A stretch of DNA of 51,923 nt from CAZCVI01 sp964502145 (GTDB lineage: Bacteria; Acidobacteriota; Aminicenantia; UBA2199): NCBI GenBank assembly GCA_964502145.1, contig CAZCVI010000049.1, forward strand, positions 1-51,923, written 5' to 3'. Under the pieces are notes generated by a model. It ran no database searches, was not told the origin of the DNA, and saw nothing but the letters and a program-made list of their open reading frames with translations. The translations under genes were made by a program, and so were the position numbers. Numbering within the stretch: position 1 is the first letter of the stretch; each line of letters begins with the position of its first letter. Positions 17,413 to 26,358 of this stretch are shown in pieces.

Positions 17413-18627
17413 ATGAAGTTTGAATTTTTTATTGCCAAACGGTACTTGATTAAAGGCAGGAAAAACTCTTTTATCTCTATTATTTCGCTGGTTTCTATTA
17501 TTGGTATTGCCATTGGTGTGGCGGCATTAATCATCGCGTTGGCACTGATCAATGGTTTTCAGGGTGATATTCAGGATAAAATCCTTAATTCTACAGCGCA
17601 TCTGATGATCAGCAACATGATGGAAGAAGGAATAGAAAATTACCAACCGTTGATTGAAAAAATCAAGCAGCAGTTTCCCGGTATTACTTCTGCCGCACCC
17701 GTGGTGTATGGCACGGTTTTAATCAAGGGTTCTTCGCGCAATGCGTCTGGCGCTATTTTGCGAGGGGTGGATCTTGGTGCTTCGGCCAATGAAATCTGGG
17801 CGAAAAGAATTCAATACGGACAATTACCATTAAAAAACGATCAATTTCTGGCGGGTTGCGAAATCGCGGACCGATTGGGTGTGATCACGTATGATCGTTG
17901 CACGGTAATTACGCCGCAGGTTTCCCTCTCGCCGACCGGTATAATGCCCAAGATGAAACGACTCTATGTGTCCGGTATTTTTAAGACGGGGTTGTTTGAA
18001 TTTGATAATGGCACGGTGATTACCAGTTTACCGACAGCGCAGAAGTTGTTTCATATGGGTCAAAAGATCAGTTATATTCAAATTTATTTGCAAGATCAGT
18101 TTGAAGCGGAGGAAATAGCGGTTAAACTGAAAAAAATGTTGCCTGAAGGGATGTCGATAATTACCTGGAAAGAGCTAAATGCGTCTCTTTATTCGGCGTT
18201 AAAGATAGAAAAAACAGTGCTTTTTTTCACTCTTACGCTGATAATCGTGGTTGCGTCTCTCAACATTATTGCCGGGCTTATTTTATTGGTGATACAGAAG
18301 ATCAAAGACATCGGTATTTTGCTTTCTTATGGTGCCACTCCTGGGATGATCAAGCGAATTTTTTTCTTGCAGGGCAGTGTGATTGGTTTAATTGGCACTA
18401 CAGCCGGAGTGCTGATTGGGCTCGGCTTCTGTGCATTGGCCAATAAATTCCAGTTGATTAAAATTCCTTCTGAAATTTACCAGATGAGTTATGTTCCGTT
18501 CCACATCAACCTCTTCGATTTCTGTGCCGTCATAGTCGTCTCTTTATTAATCAGTTTCACCGCCACCCTGATCCCCTCCAACCGCGCCGCCGCCGTCAAC
18601 GTCGTAGACGCCATCAAAAGCGAATAA
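17413..18627 (+). CDS. LolC/LolE-type lipoprotein-releasing ABC permease
   Basis: This 404-residue membrane protein has the MacB/LolE layout: a cytoplasmic start FEFFIAKRYLIKGRKNSFIS, one membrane segment (about 20-48), a large periplasmic domain, then three membrane segments (about 268-300, 315-345 and 365-395) in the FtsX domain. The ending AAAVNVVDAIKSE is typical of the family. In diderms LolCE with LolD extracts lipoproteins from the inner membrane for transfer to the outer one. LolC and LolE cannot be told apart here. The usual lolD ATPase gene does not follow; it must lie elsewhere, or the protein pairs with another ATPase. It closes the ribH operon. Confidence 0.85.
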   Translation: MKFEFFIAKRYLIKGRKNSFISIISLVSIIGIAIGVAALIIALALINGFQGDIQDKILNSTAHLMISNMMEEGIENYQPLIEKIKQQFPGITSAAPVVYGTVLIKGSSRNASGAILRGVDLGASANEIWAKRIQYGQLPLKNDQFLAGCEIADRLGVITYDRCTVITPQVSLSPTGIMPKMKRLYVSGIFKTGLFEFDNGTVITSLPTAQKLFHMGQKISYIQIYLQDQFEAEEIAVKLKKMLPEGMSIITWKELNASLYSALKIEKTVLFFTLTLIIVVASLNIIAGLILLVIQKIKDIGILLSYGATPGMIKRIFFLQGSVIGLIGTTAGVLIGLGFCALANKFQLIKIPSEIYQMSYVPFHINLFDFCAVIVVSLLISFTATLIPSNRAAAVNVVDAIKSE

Positions 18628-18631
18628 GAGG

Positions 18632-18646
18632 GGGGACTGCGTCCCC
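18632..18646 (+). terminator. Short hairpin after the LolC/E gene
   Basis: GGGGAC-TGC-GTCCCC follows the LolC/E stop within 5 bases. No T-run follows, so it is at best a weak terminator or an RNA 3' end stabiliser. A second inverted repeat lies at 18731-18753 (AAACCTTTTC / GAAAAGGTTT, 3-base loop) and is followed by TTTTGG. Confidence 0.4.
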
Positions 18647-18789
18647 ATTTACTAGGAGACCTTTTGGGGCTTACACAATATGAGACAGTTTGGTGAGTTG
18701 TTTAAATGGTAAACGCTTTGGGAAGAATAGAAACCTTTTCTTGGAAAAGGTTTTGGTCGTTGAAGGTTTGACGGTTTTAGAGGAAAACG

Positions 18790-19950
18790 ATGTTAACGGG
18801 AATCGATATATTAAAAGAAAACAGTCAGAAAATTTTGAAAGGCCGAAACATTGTTTTGGTAACGGGTAGTTCCAATGTGGATGCTACGGGTGAACCTGTT
18901 TACAGTGTGGTTAAGCGCCTAGCTGGGCAGCAGTTAAAGGCGATCTGGTCGTTGCAGCATGGTTTTTTTATTGATAAACAAGACAATATGATCCTTTCCG
19001 ATTCTTTTTATTGGCAGGAAATGGGCCTAGAGATTCGCAGCTTGTACGGGAACAAATTATTGCCTGACCCTTCCTGGTTGGCAGGAATTGATGCGCTTCT
19101 GATTGATGTCTTTGATGTTGGCACGCGTGTTTATACTTTTGTCAATCATGTTTTGATGATTATGAAAGCGATTTCAGGCCGCGATATTGCCGTGATTGTT
19201 TTGGATCGGCCCAACCCCTTGAATGGCATTGATGGTGAAGGTTATGTGATGGATCCCGCGTATTTTAGTATTGTGGGTCAGATACCTGTTCCCATGCGTC
19301 ATACGTTAACTGCCGGCGAATTCCTGAGTTATGGCATGAATTATTATCATCTCGACCTGCCATTGGAAATCATATTAGTCAGACAGTGGAAACGAGAGAG
19401 AATGTATGGGGGGATGTGGACCTATCCGTCGCCCAATATGCCTTCTTTTAATACGGCGCTTGTCTATCCTGGCGCCGTGATGTTAGAGGGCACCAATATC
19501 TCGGAAGCTCGGGGTACTACCCGGCCTTTTGAGATCGTCGGCGCACCTTTTATTGATAATCTACGCATGGCAAAAGAATTAACCCAGCTTCATCCCCAGG
19601 GCGTAGCGTTTATTCCTGTATTTTTCAAACCTGAATTTTCCAAGTTTGCCGGGGAAGTCTGTAAAGGGATTCTCGTTCATGTGTCACCCCAATTTTATAA
19701 TCAGTTCCGAAGTTTTCAGGTGTATTACGATATTTTGAGTTGGATTGCTCAAGCCTATCCTGGACAATTTCTTTGGAAATTACCCCCGTATGAATTCGAG
19801 TATGTGCGACTTCCTATTGACATGATTTGTGGGGGTGATAATATCCGTCTCGGGATTGAGAGCAATCGTTCATTTACTGATTTAGCCTTATCCATTGATG
19901 CGCAAATCCAGGAATTCAAGGAATCCGCCGTGGATTATTTACTTTATTAG
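18790..19950 (+). CDS. DUF1343 / NamZ-type exo-beta-N-acetylmuramidase
   Basis: This 386-residue protein matches the DUF1343 family, whose characterised members (NamZ) release terminal MurNAc from peptidoglycan fragments. Conserved segments include FDVGTRVYTFVNHV, VLDRPNPLNGIDGEG, MRHTLTAGEF, YPSPNMPSFNTALVYPGAV and EGTNISEARGTTRPFE. The usual PEHG motif near residue 57 is LQHG here, so a conserved glutamate is replaced by glutamine. I see no signal peptide, which suggests either cytoplasmic recycling of wall fragments or an unrecognised export route. GAGGAAA precedes the ATG. It stands alone between two intergenic gaps. Confidence 0.85.
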   Translation: MLTGIDILKENSQKILKGRNIVLVTGSSNVDATGEPVYSVVKRLAGQQLKAIWSLQHGFFIDKQDNMILSDSFYWQEMGLEIRSLYGNKLLPDPSWLAGIDALLIDVFDVGTRVYTFVNHVLMIMKAISGRDIAVIVLDRPNPLNGIDGEGYVMDPAYFSIVGQIPVPMRHTLTAGEFLSYGMNYYHLDLPLEIILVRQWKRERMYGGMWTYPSPNMPSFNTALVYPGAVMLEGTNISEARGTTRPFEIVGAPFIDNLRMAKELTQLHPQGVAFIPVFFKPEFSKFAGEVCKGILVHVSPQFYNQFRSFQVYYDILSWIAQAYPGQFLWKLPPYEFEYVRLPIDMICGGDNIRLGIESNRSFTDLALSIDAQIQEFKESAVDYLLY

Positions 19951-20074
19951 ACGTTCCCGTTCCAAAAAAAGAAAGTGTCATTTATTGTCACTTTGATTGA
20001 CAATTTTTATTCGGTTCTTAGCCGTGATTTGCTGGGCTGAAAATAATTGGGGCACATAGCGGTCTTTCCACTGA

Positions 20075-20091
20075 TTGGCATCTTTCATGCT
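20075..20091 (+). promoter_or_regulatory. Sigma-54-like promoter of the pilin gene
   Basis: TTGGCATCTTTCATGCT has the GG-N10-GC spacing of -24/-12 elements and a perfect TTGGCA. Pilin genes are often sigma-54-dependent. The ATG is about 69 bases further on. A TATAAT at 20102-20107 without a good -35 box is the competing reading. Confidence 0.4.
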
Positions 20092-20159
20092 AGCATTCCT
20101 ATATAATAAAAGAATTGCAATTAAAGAATAGTATACGATTGTATGAAGTTGGAGGTTAC

Positions 20160-20636
20160 ATGAAGAAACGAGGTTTTACATTGATAGAATTATTAATAGT
20201 GATTGCCATAATTGGGATTGTAGCAGCCATTGCCATCCCCAACCTATTAACCGCGCTTCAGAAAGGAAGGCAAAAAGCCACCATGGGAGACTTGCGGAGC
20301 ATGGGCGCAGCGATTGAATCCTATGTGACTGATAATTATATGGCTCCAGGTGGTGGGACGATAACCAATTCGGCTGGTTTAAGGCCGTTACTCGTGCCAT
20401 TCCACACCAAATCGCTCCCCGAAAAAGATGGCTGGGGCGCTCCATACATTTACCAATCCACTGCTGCTGGAAGTTCCGGCGAGGATGATTATTCAATTAT
20501 CTCCTATGGCAAACGAAGTCTTCCCAATGTCATGGATACCAATTTTAGTCCCTATCCCGTTAAAGCATATGCTCACTTTGAACTGGACATCTGTTATTGC
20601 AATGGCAATTTTACCTACGGTCCGAAAGTGAATTAA
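20160..20636 (+). CDS. Type IV pilin / type II secretion pseudopilin-like protein
   Basis: This 158-residue protein has a class III signal: a short basic leader MKKRG, then FTLIELLIVIAIIGIVAAIA with glutamate at +5, cut by prepilin peptidase before the phenylalanine. The globular part contains DGWGAPYIY, typical of GspG-like pseudopilins and minor pilins, and a C-terminal pair of cysteines is absent apart from C-Y-C near residue 147. No assembly ATPase, platform protein or peptidase lies nearby, so it is an orphan whose partners must be elsewhere. GGAGG lies 4 bases before the ATG at 20160, which is preferred to a start at 20115. The promoter may be sigma-54-type. Confidence 0.85.
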   Translation: MKKRGFTLIELLIVIAIIGIVAAIAIPNLLTALQKGRQKATMGDLRSMGAAIESYVTDNYMAPGGGTITNSAGLRPLLVPFHTKSLPEKDGWGAPYIYQSTAAGSSGEDDYSIISYGKRSLPNVMDTNFSPYPVKAYAHFELDICYCNGNFTYGPKVN

Positions 20637-20658
20637 AATACCACCTTAAAATACTATA

Positions 20659-20687
20659 TTCAAAAATAGACAAATATGGTGTATAAT
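20659..20687 (+). promoter_or_regulatory. Promoter of the 5'-nucleotidase gene
   Basis: TTCAAA (20659-20664), 17 bases and a perfect TATAAT (20682-20687). A start near 20694 leaves a leader that carries AAGGAG at 20699-20704 before the ATG at 20710. Confidence 0.6.
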
Positions 20688-20709
20688 GTTCCTGTAATAA
20701 GGAGCATTC

Positions 20710-22482
20710 ATGAAAGAAACATATGCGAAGAATTTGAAAACAGTCGTAGCTTGTCTGGTTCTGATGGCGTTTTTCCAAGGTTGCCAGAACCGAAAACCTT
20801 TCACTCTCACCATCACCCACCTAAACGACACCCACGGCAACCTTGAACCCTCCGAAATCAAGGTTCCTTTTAATGGTATAGATACCTATGCCCAGATGGG
20901 TGGTTTTCCCGCTGTCACCGCCAAAGTCAAACAACTCCGACAGAGTAACCAGAACTTTTTGTTCCTGCATGCCGGGGATGTGTTCCAAGGCAGTCTCTAC
21001 TTTATCAAGTACACGGGCATGGCTGAAGCCGAGTTTTTTAAATTAATGAAACCCGATGCCATGTGTACGGGTAATCATGAGTTTGATAAAGGTGCTGTTC
21101 CCCTGGTCCACTTTATTGATGCCGTGCATGACATTTTTCCTGTTCTTTCCGCCAACATTACCATTCAACCTGACTCAGTCGCCGCTGGAAAAATTATTCC
21201 CTATACGATCAAAACCTTCGGTAAACACAAAGTCGCCATCATAGGTATCACCACACCTGAAACCGCTTCTGTTTCCAGTCCTGGTTCGCGGATCACGTTT
21301 AATGATCCGATTGCTTCTGTAAAACCATTGGTCGAGTCATTAACCCGGCAAAACATAAACATTATTGTCGTCCTAGCACATCAGGGGTATAGCAATGACA
21401 TCAAGATGGCCAATGCTGTGCCCGGTATTGATATTATTGTGGGCGGACATACCCATACCTTGTTGGGTCAATACGATGATATCCCTTCCCTTTCCACAGA
21501 AGGTCTTTATCCCACCCAGGTACAAAAATTCCCGGAAGGTCCTACTCTTATCGTGCAAAGCTGGGAAAAAGCCAAGCTTCTGGGTATCCTGAACACCACC
21601 TTTGACAAAAAAGGCAAGGTAACCCATTTCACTGGCAGCCCCGTCCTGTTGCTGGGCAATAAAGCCGAGGATTTTCGCCAAAAAGACGCTACCGGGAAAA
21701 AACAACCGGTCACAGCGGACACATTTAAAGCGATTGAAGCCAAAATCGCGCACAGTTCCACCATGGAAATAAGAACTGACGACACCGAAGCCTTGTTACT
21801 GTTATCCCGTTTTTCCGGTCCAGTTAACGAGTTAAAAAAGAATGTCATCGGCACCTGTGCCGAGGATTTATATCATGTGCGGGAACCGGGCGAAAAACAT
21901 AAAGTCGCCGGTATCATGAAAAATGGCAGTTTGGCCGCTCCTTTAGTAGCCGATGCTTTTTTGTGGAAAGCGCAATCCATTCAACCCAAAGCACCCCGGA
22001 TAGTCATCATCAATGGTGGTGGAGTGCGTGGTGATATTCCCAAGGGAGATTTAACGATTGGTGGTGTGTACGAATTACTTCCCTTTGAAAACGCGCTCGT
22101 TCTCTTCGATCTGACTGGTGCCCAAATCAAGGAAGTGTTAAAAAACACCATGCAACGTTCCGAAGCAGACCCCGATGATAATGGGGCGTTCCCTTACACT
22201 GCCGGGTTGCGGTTTACCGTTAATATAAAAGATACAGGTACCGATTTTTTCAGTTCCATTGAAGAGGAAACGGAAACCGGATGGGTGCCATTGGAAGATA
22301 ACAAGGTATATCATATCGCCACGCTGTCATTCATTGCCGGCGGGAAAGATGGCTATACTCTTTTTGAAACAGTTCCCAATAAGATCAATACCGGCTTCAT
22401 TGATGCCGAGATATTTATAGATTATATCAAAAAAGAGCATGTCTTAAAAGCGCCCCAAACCAGAGGGATGGTGAATCGCTGA
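20710..22482 (+). CDS. Lipoprotein 5'-nucleotidase / UshA-type metallophosphoesterase
   Basis: This 590-residue protein begins with a signal peptide ending FFQGC, a lipobox whose cysteine near residue 25 would be lipidated. The N-terminal metallophosphatase domain shows THLNDTHGNLEP, LHAGDVFQGS, TGNHEFDKG, LAHQGY and GGHTHTLLG, the ligands of the two-metal site. The C-terminal nucleotidase domain shows INGGGVRGDIPKG and LPFENALV, which form the nucleoside pocket. The enzyme would remove phosphate from nucleotides outside the inner membrane so that nucleosides can be taken up. The gene stands alone with its own promoter. Being a lipoprotein, it would rely on the Lol pathway. Confidence 0.92.
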   Translation: MKETYAKNLKTVVACLVLMAFFQGCQNRKPFTLTITHLNDTHGNLEPSEIKVPFNGIDTYAQMGGFPAVTAKVKQLRQSNQNFLFLHAGDVFQGSLYFIKYTGMAEAEFFKLMKPDAMCTGNHEFDKGAVPLVHFIDAVHDIFPVLSANITIQPDSVAAGKIIPYTIKTFGKHKVAIIGITTPETASVSSPGSRITFNDPIASVKPLVESLTRQNINIIVVLAHQGYSNDIKMANAVPGIDIIVGGHTHTLLGQYDDIPSLSTEGLYPTQVQKFPEGPTLIVQSWEKAKLLGILNTTFDKKGKVTHFTGSPVLLLGNKAEDFRQKDATGKKQPVTADTFKAIEAKIAHSSTMEIRTDDTEALLLLSRFSGPVNELKKNVIGTCAEDLYHVREPGEKHKVAGIMKNGSLAAPLVADAFLWKAQSIQPKAPRIVIINGGGVRGDIPKGDLTIGGVYELLPFENALVLFDLTGAQIKEVLKNTMQRSEADPDDNGAFPYTAGLRFTVNIKDTGTDFFSSIEEETETGWVPLEDNKVYHIATLSFIAGGKDGYTLFETVPNKINTGFIDAEIFIDYIKKEHVLKAPQTRGMVNR

Positions 22483-22502
22483 TCTTGTAGTGAAAAAGAT
22501 TA

Positions 22503-22538
22503 GACCACAGATTACGCAGATTAAAATGATTACACAGA
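22503..22538 (+). repeat. Dispersed repeat, copy 3 of 4
   Basis: GACCACAGATTACGCAGATT followed by AAAATGATTACACAGA, just after the 5'-nucleotidase gene. It matches the copies at 7717, 9545 and 48312. Confidence 0.75.
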
Positions 22539-22614
22539 TGTGTGTTGGCCCACAAGATCGGAAGATTATTCTTTTCATTTACGCGATATTCAGGTAAAAT
22601 AGGGGTATAGAATC

Positions 22615-23601
22615 ATGGCCAAAGTAATCATAATTATATTGAATTGGAACGGCTGGAAAGATACAATACAGTGTCTTGAAAGTCTCATGCGTAGCAGTTA
22701 CGCTGATTACCGAGTAGTGGTCTGCGATAACGATTCAACCGATGACTCGCTAAAGAAAATCAAAGCATGGGCGTCTGGCGAACTAATTGTGGCGGACTAT
22801 CTGAACGACACATTGCGGCGCTTGCTTGTTCCTCCCCTGGCTAAACCACTGGCCTATATCGAATATGACCGGGAAACAGCAGAGTCGGGCGACCATGAGC
22901 AAACAGACTCTTTCCCCCTAGTATTGATTCAAACCGGTTCCAATGCGGGGTATGCGGGGGGCAATAATGTGGGCATTCGTTATGCACTGCAACAAAACGC
23001 CGATTATATCTGGTTGCTCAATAATGATACCGTTATCACAAGGGATACATTGGCGGAGTTGGTGGACTTCATGGCAACCGATAACGTCATGGGCTTGGCT
23101 GGCAGTGTGATTTACTTGGCGGATCAACCGGAACGGTTGCAAACGTATGGTGGCGGACGTCTGGCCCGGTTATTCGGCACGGATCGCTTCGTGTATACAC
23201 GGGGGCCGATCGACTATGTGTCGGGCACAAGCCTTTTTATACGTCGCGAGGTAGTGGAAACAATCGGCTTACTGGATGAAACCTTCTTTTTCTACTGGGA
23301 AGATACAGACTACTCGACCCGGGCGAAGAAAAAAGGCTGGAAGCTGGGTACTGCGGACAGTGCGATTGTTTATCACCGATTCAGCGCCTCGGTGGGTGGA
23401 CAGAGTTTAAAATCAGACCTGTTCAAAGTAGCGGCAATGACACGCTATTTTAAAAAACACTGGCGCTGGGTTTGGTTTTTTCCCGTCATGATCAATGTGA
23501 CGGGCATGATTGTCAAACGATTCTTCCGCTGTCAATTCACACGGATATTCCCGATTCTAAAAGAAACTTTGGCCAGCCTCAGACGTCACATCGCGAATTA
23601 A
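22615..23601 (+). CDS. Family 2 glycosyltransferase
   Basis: This 328-residue protein has the GT-A fold of family GT2. The N-terminus VIIIILNWNGWKDTIQCLES and CDNDSTDDS bind the nucleotide sugar; WLLNNDTVI carries the D-x-D-like metal site; GLLDETFFFYWEDTDYSTRAKKKG contains the catalytic acidic residues seen in rhamnosyltransferase-like members. A hydrophobic segment near residue 290 may touch the membrane. It likely adds a sugar to a surface polysaccharide or glycan, but the acceptor is unknown. TAAAAT at 22595 may serve as -10 box, giving a very short leader. Its last 45 bases overlap the end of the convergent CNNM gene. Confidence 0.88.
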   Translation: MAKVIIIILNWNGWKDTIQCLESLMRSSYADYRVVVCDNDSTDDSLKKIKAWASGELIVADYLNDTLRRLLVPPLAKPLAYIEYDRETAESGDHEQTDSFPLVLIQTGSNAGYAGGNNVGIRYALQQNADYIWLLNNDTVITRDTLAELVDFMATDNVMGLAGSVIYLADQPERLQTYGGGRLARLFGTDRFVYTRGPIDYVSGTSLFIRREVVETIGLLDETFFFYWEDTDYSTRAKKKGWKLGTADSAIVYHRFSASVGGQSLKSDLFKVAAMTRYFKKHWRWVWFFPVMINVTGMIVKRFFRCQFTRIFPILKETLASLRRHIAN

Positions 23602-24825
23602 TACCAGTTCTTCGATCTTTCGTTTCCCCATCCGTTTGACAATCAGGGTGCAATCATCCAACTTGAGCTTGCAACGTTCCTTGGGGAACTTTCCATAGTG
23701 GTAGATAAATAGACCGGACATGGTAGTATAATCGACTTCTTCGGGAAGATTCACCTGGAGTTGGTCATTAACTTCATCCACTGGGATATTGCCCCTGATG
23801 ATGTAAGTATTTTCCTTGAGCGATTGAATGGGATTTCGACCCACTTTAATCTCGCCCAAAATTTCCCGGAATATATCATTTAGCGTTAGAACACCCAATG
23901 TGGCACCGTATTCATCTATAATTACAGCCATGTTCAGGTGATGCTTTTTAAATTGTTTCAAAGCATAATGCAAGGAAGAATACTCGGAGACAAATACCGG
24001 GGGACGTTGCAGGGTTTTTATATCCAAGCTATCGAAATCCTCAACCAGCAGGTGCGAAAGAATATCACCATCATGGATGATGCCAGTGATGTTGTCCGGG
24101 TTGCCACGGTAAACAGGGATATTGGTCAGCTTTTTCTCCAGGATGATTTTTTTTAATTCATGGATACCCGCGTTTTCTTCCAGGGCCACCAAGTTCAAAC
24201 GGGGGGTCATGATCGTTTTGATATCCTTCTCGGTAATGTCCATGATGACATTCACCATGCGCAGGGATTCGGGATTATAACGCACCATGGTAGGCTGATC
24301 GGCCAGGAAATGTTTGATCTCCTCGATACTCAGGGCCTTCTCTTCGACATGAGGCTCTTTTTTGTTGAACAACAAGGCAGAAAAAAACCCGATTATTTTT
24401 ACCAGGGGATAAAAAAGGTAGGTGAATAATTTGATGGGATAAGCATAGGTATAGGATAACGTCTCCGCATGGCGAAAGGCATAGGATTTAGGGATAATTT
24501 CACCGAAGATCAACACGATAATAGTCGTCACCAAGGTGGAGGCCAACAGGCTCAACTCCTCGTTGTCAACAATCAATTTGGCGAATACGACGGTGGAAAT
24601 GGAGGCAGCAAAGATATTGACAAAATTATTCCCAATCAGGATGGTGGCGAAAAACTCCTCGGGCTTATGCAGAATTCTCGACAGGAGCTGCGCTGTTTTG
24701 TCCTTTTTATTGGCCTTGTGGTTTAATTTAATCTTATTGAGGGATAAGACGCTGGTCTCGGCAGAAGAAAAGAAAGCGCTAAAAAAAACCAATAGCACAA
24801 AACAAATAATATAAAACATCAACAT
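23557..24825 (-). CDS. CNNM/CBS-domain membrane protein (hemolysin C/CorC type)
   Basis: This 422-residue protein starts with a CNNM (DUF21) membrane domain of four hydrophobic segments (about 1-190) containing FFSSAETSVLSLNKIKL and FGEIIPKSYAFRHAE. Two CBS domains follow (about 205-330; MTPRLNLVALEE and VIIDEYGATLGVLTLNDIF). A C-terminal CorC/HlyC transporter-associated domain shows NTYIIRGNIPVDEVN. Members export Mg2+ or related cations in response to nucleotides bound by the CBS pair. The name hemolysin is historical. The gene ends inside the convergent glycosyltransferase gene (45-base overlap) and starts 42 bases after the rex stop, so rex and this gene are probably co-transcribed. Confidence 0.92.
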   Translation of the reverse strand: MLMFYIICFVLLVFFSAFFSSAETSVLSLNKIKLNHKANKKDKTAQLLSRILHKPEEFFATILIGNNFVNIFAASISTVVFAKLIVDNEELSLLASTLVTTIIVLIFGEIIPKSYAFRHAETLSYTYAYPIKLFTYLFYPLVKIIGFFSALLFNKKEPHVEEKALSIEEIKHFLADQPTMVRYNPESLRMVNVIMDITEKDIKTIMTPRLNLVALEENAGIHELKKIILEKKLTNIPVYRGNPDNITGIIHDGDILSHLLVEDFDSLDIKTLQRPPVFVSEYSSLHYALKQFKKHHLNMAVIIDEYGATLGVLTLNDIFREILGEIKVGRNPIQSLKENTYIIRGNIPVDEVNDQLQVNLPEEVDYTTMSGLFIYHYGKFPKERCKLKLDDCTLIVKRMGKRKIEELVLIRDVTSEAGQSFF

Positions 24826-24867
24826 GGTGACTTCCTAACCATGGTTTAGAGTGCCAAACCCGGCAAA

Positions 24868-25557
24868 CTATTCATCATCCTCATCCAGTTCCTGTTGCGA
24901 GATTGAGTCGGGGTGATAAATCTGGTATACAATTTTATAGAGGGAAGCGCCGATGCACTCATTAACCACCTGCACGTTCTTGTGGGACTTGCCCCGTTTT
25001 AAAATTCGCGGGGTAAAATTAACAATGCCGTTGATACCCAACTGGATCAGTTTATCCATTAATATCTGGGCATTTTCTTCGGGCAGGGTCAGCAGGGCGA
25101 TTTTGATGTGTGGATTCTGGTGGAGATAACTTTCTAACGTATCGGAATGCAGGATCGGAATATCTTGACCATTAACATGGATACAATTCCCCACCAGCTC
25201 TTCATTAACATCAAACAGGGCTTTGACACAGATGTTTCTGACTTTGAAGAGTTTGTATTCGGACAGGGCGCGGCCCAATCGGCCCGCACCAATCACAATC
25301 ACATCTGCCCCGGTATCAATGGATAAAATCCGCTTTAACTCAATGAATAACTTGCTTACCTGGTAACCTTTCCTTTGCTTGCCAATAGCGATACCCAGAT
25401 AAAAGAAATCCTGGCGTACCTGATTGCAGGATACGCCAGTGATCTCTTCCAATTTTTTGGAGGATATGTAAGCGTCATCGGGCAAATTTAATTTCAATAA
25501 CGCTTCATAATAAAAGGATATTCTCCGGATTACCCGTAAACTTATTTTTACTGCCAT
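24868..25557 (-). CDS. rex: Redox-sensing transcriptional repressor Rex
   Basis: This protein of about 229 residues has the Rex layout: an N-terminal winged helix (RRISFYYEALLKLN, ISSKKLEEITGVSCNQVRQDFFYLG) and a C-terminal Rossmann domain with VIVIGAGRLGRALSEY, which binds NAD(H). Rex represses fermentation and respiration genes when NADH is low and leaves DNA when NADH is high. The ATG at 25557 was chosen because GAGGCG lies 8 bases upstream; an upstream ATG at 25572 has no such site. The last 15 residues are acidic and unusual. It is followed by the CNNM gene. I did not find a clear Rex operator upstream. Confidence 0.9.
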   Translation of the reverse strand: MAVKISLRVIRRISFYYEALLKLNLPDDAYISSKKLEEITGVSCNQVRQDFFYLGIAIGKQRKGYQVSKLFIELKRILSIDTGADVIVIGAGRLGRALSEYKLFKVRNICVKALFDVNEELVGNCIHVNGQDIPILHSDTLESYLHQNPHIKIALLTLPEENAQILMDKLIQLGINGIVNFTPRILKRGKSHKNVQVVNECIGASLYKIVYQIYHPDSISQQELDEDDE

Positions 25558-25761
25558 TTGATCGCGCCTCATATATACAACTCGTTTTTTATAAAGTTTA
25601 ATGTTTAACTAAAAAGATATATTACCTGACAATCACGAATATGTCAAGAGAGCCTGCGGCCATCACCCAAAAATAGTTTACGGTAGCTGGATGTCAGTAA
25701 AATATCAGTCCGGCATCATTATATAATTATATCATTATATCATTACCAATAGGGGCCGGGG

Positions 25762-26289
25762 TTATTTCGATTTGGCTGGAAAATTTAAGTCGAGAACAAC
25801 ATTCCATTTGTCGATGCGATCCTTTATTTTGGCCAGTAATGGGGCGGTATCGCCTTCAATTTTAACACTGATGATCTTATCACCCTGGCGAATACTATCC
25901 ACAATTTTTTGGTCAGCAGGGCCAACAACTTCACCAAAAATAGCGTGCTTGTCGTCCAGCCAATCGGTGGGCACATGGGTAATAAAGAACTGGCTGCCAT
26001 TGGTAGCACGCCCGGAGTTGGCCATAGAGAGTTTACCGGGTTTATTGTGGCGCAGTTCGGGCGAGAATTCATCTTCGAATTTATATCCCGGTCCGCCGGT
26101 CCCGGTTCCAGACGGGCAGCCACCTTGGATCATAAAATTGGCGATCACGCGGTGAAAGATGAGGCCATTATAGTAGCCCCGATTGGCCAAGTTGACAAAG
26201 TTACCCACGGTCAAGGGAGCTTGCTGGCTGAATAGCTTTACATTTATGGTGCCCTTCTGGGTCTCGAATACAGCGGTTAATTGACTCAT
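25762..26289 (-). CDS. Cyclophilin-type peptidyl-prolyl isomerase
   Basis: This 175-residue protein is a single cyclophilin domain that speeds cis-trans change at proline. Active-site segments are FHRVIANFMIQGG (with the catalytic arginine), NGSQFFIT and the KHAIFGEV loop. There is no signal peptide, so it acts in the cytoplasm. An insert-like tail after residue 140 (PLLAKIKDRIDKWNVVLDL) is longer than in minimal cyclophilins. AAGGAG precedes the ATG. It stands between rex and the M24 peptidase, with fold-back element B upstream. Confidence 0.93.
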   Translation of the reverse strand: MSQLTAVFETQKGTINVKLFSQQAPLTVGNFVNLANRGYYNGLIFHRVIANFMIQGGCPSGTGTGGPGYKFEDEFSPELRHNKPGKLSMANSGRATNGSQFFITHVPTDWLDDKHAIFGEVVGPADQKIVDSIRQGDKIISVKIEGDTAPLLAKIKDRIDKWNVVLDLNFPAKSK

Positions 26290-26358
26290 TATTTCTCCTT
26301 ATTATTTTATAATTTATTATTTTTTTTCTTAACGGGTCGCTATGATAAGCATGATACG

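Noticed and set aside
25573..25761. Rex operator upstream of rex
   Set aside because: The AT-rich gap has TTTAA and TTAAC words but no convincing TTGTGA-N6-TCACAA-like palindrome.
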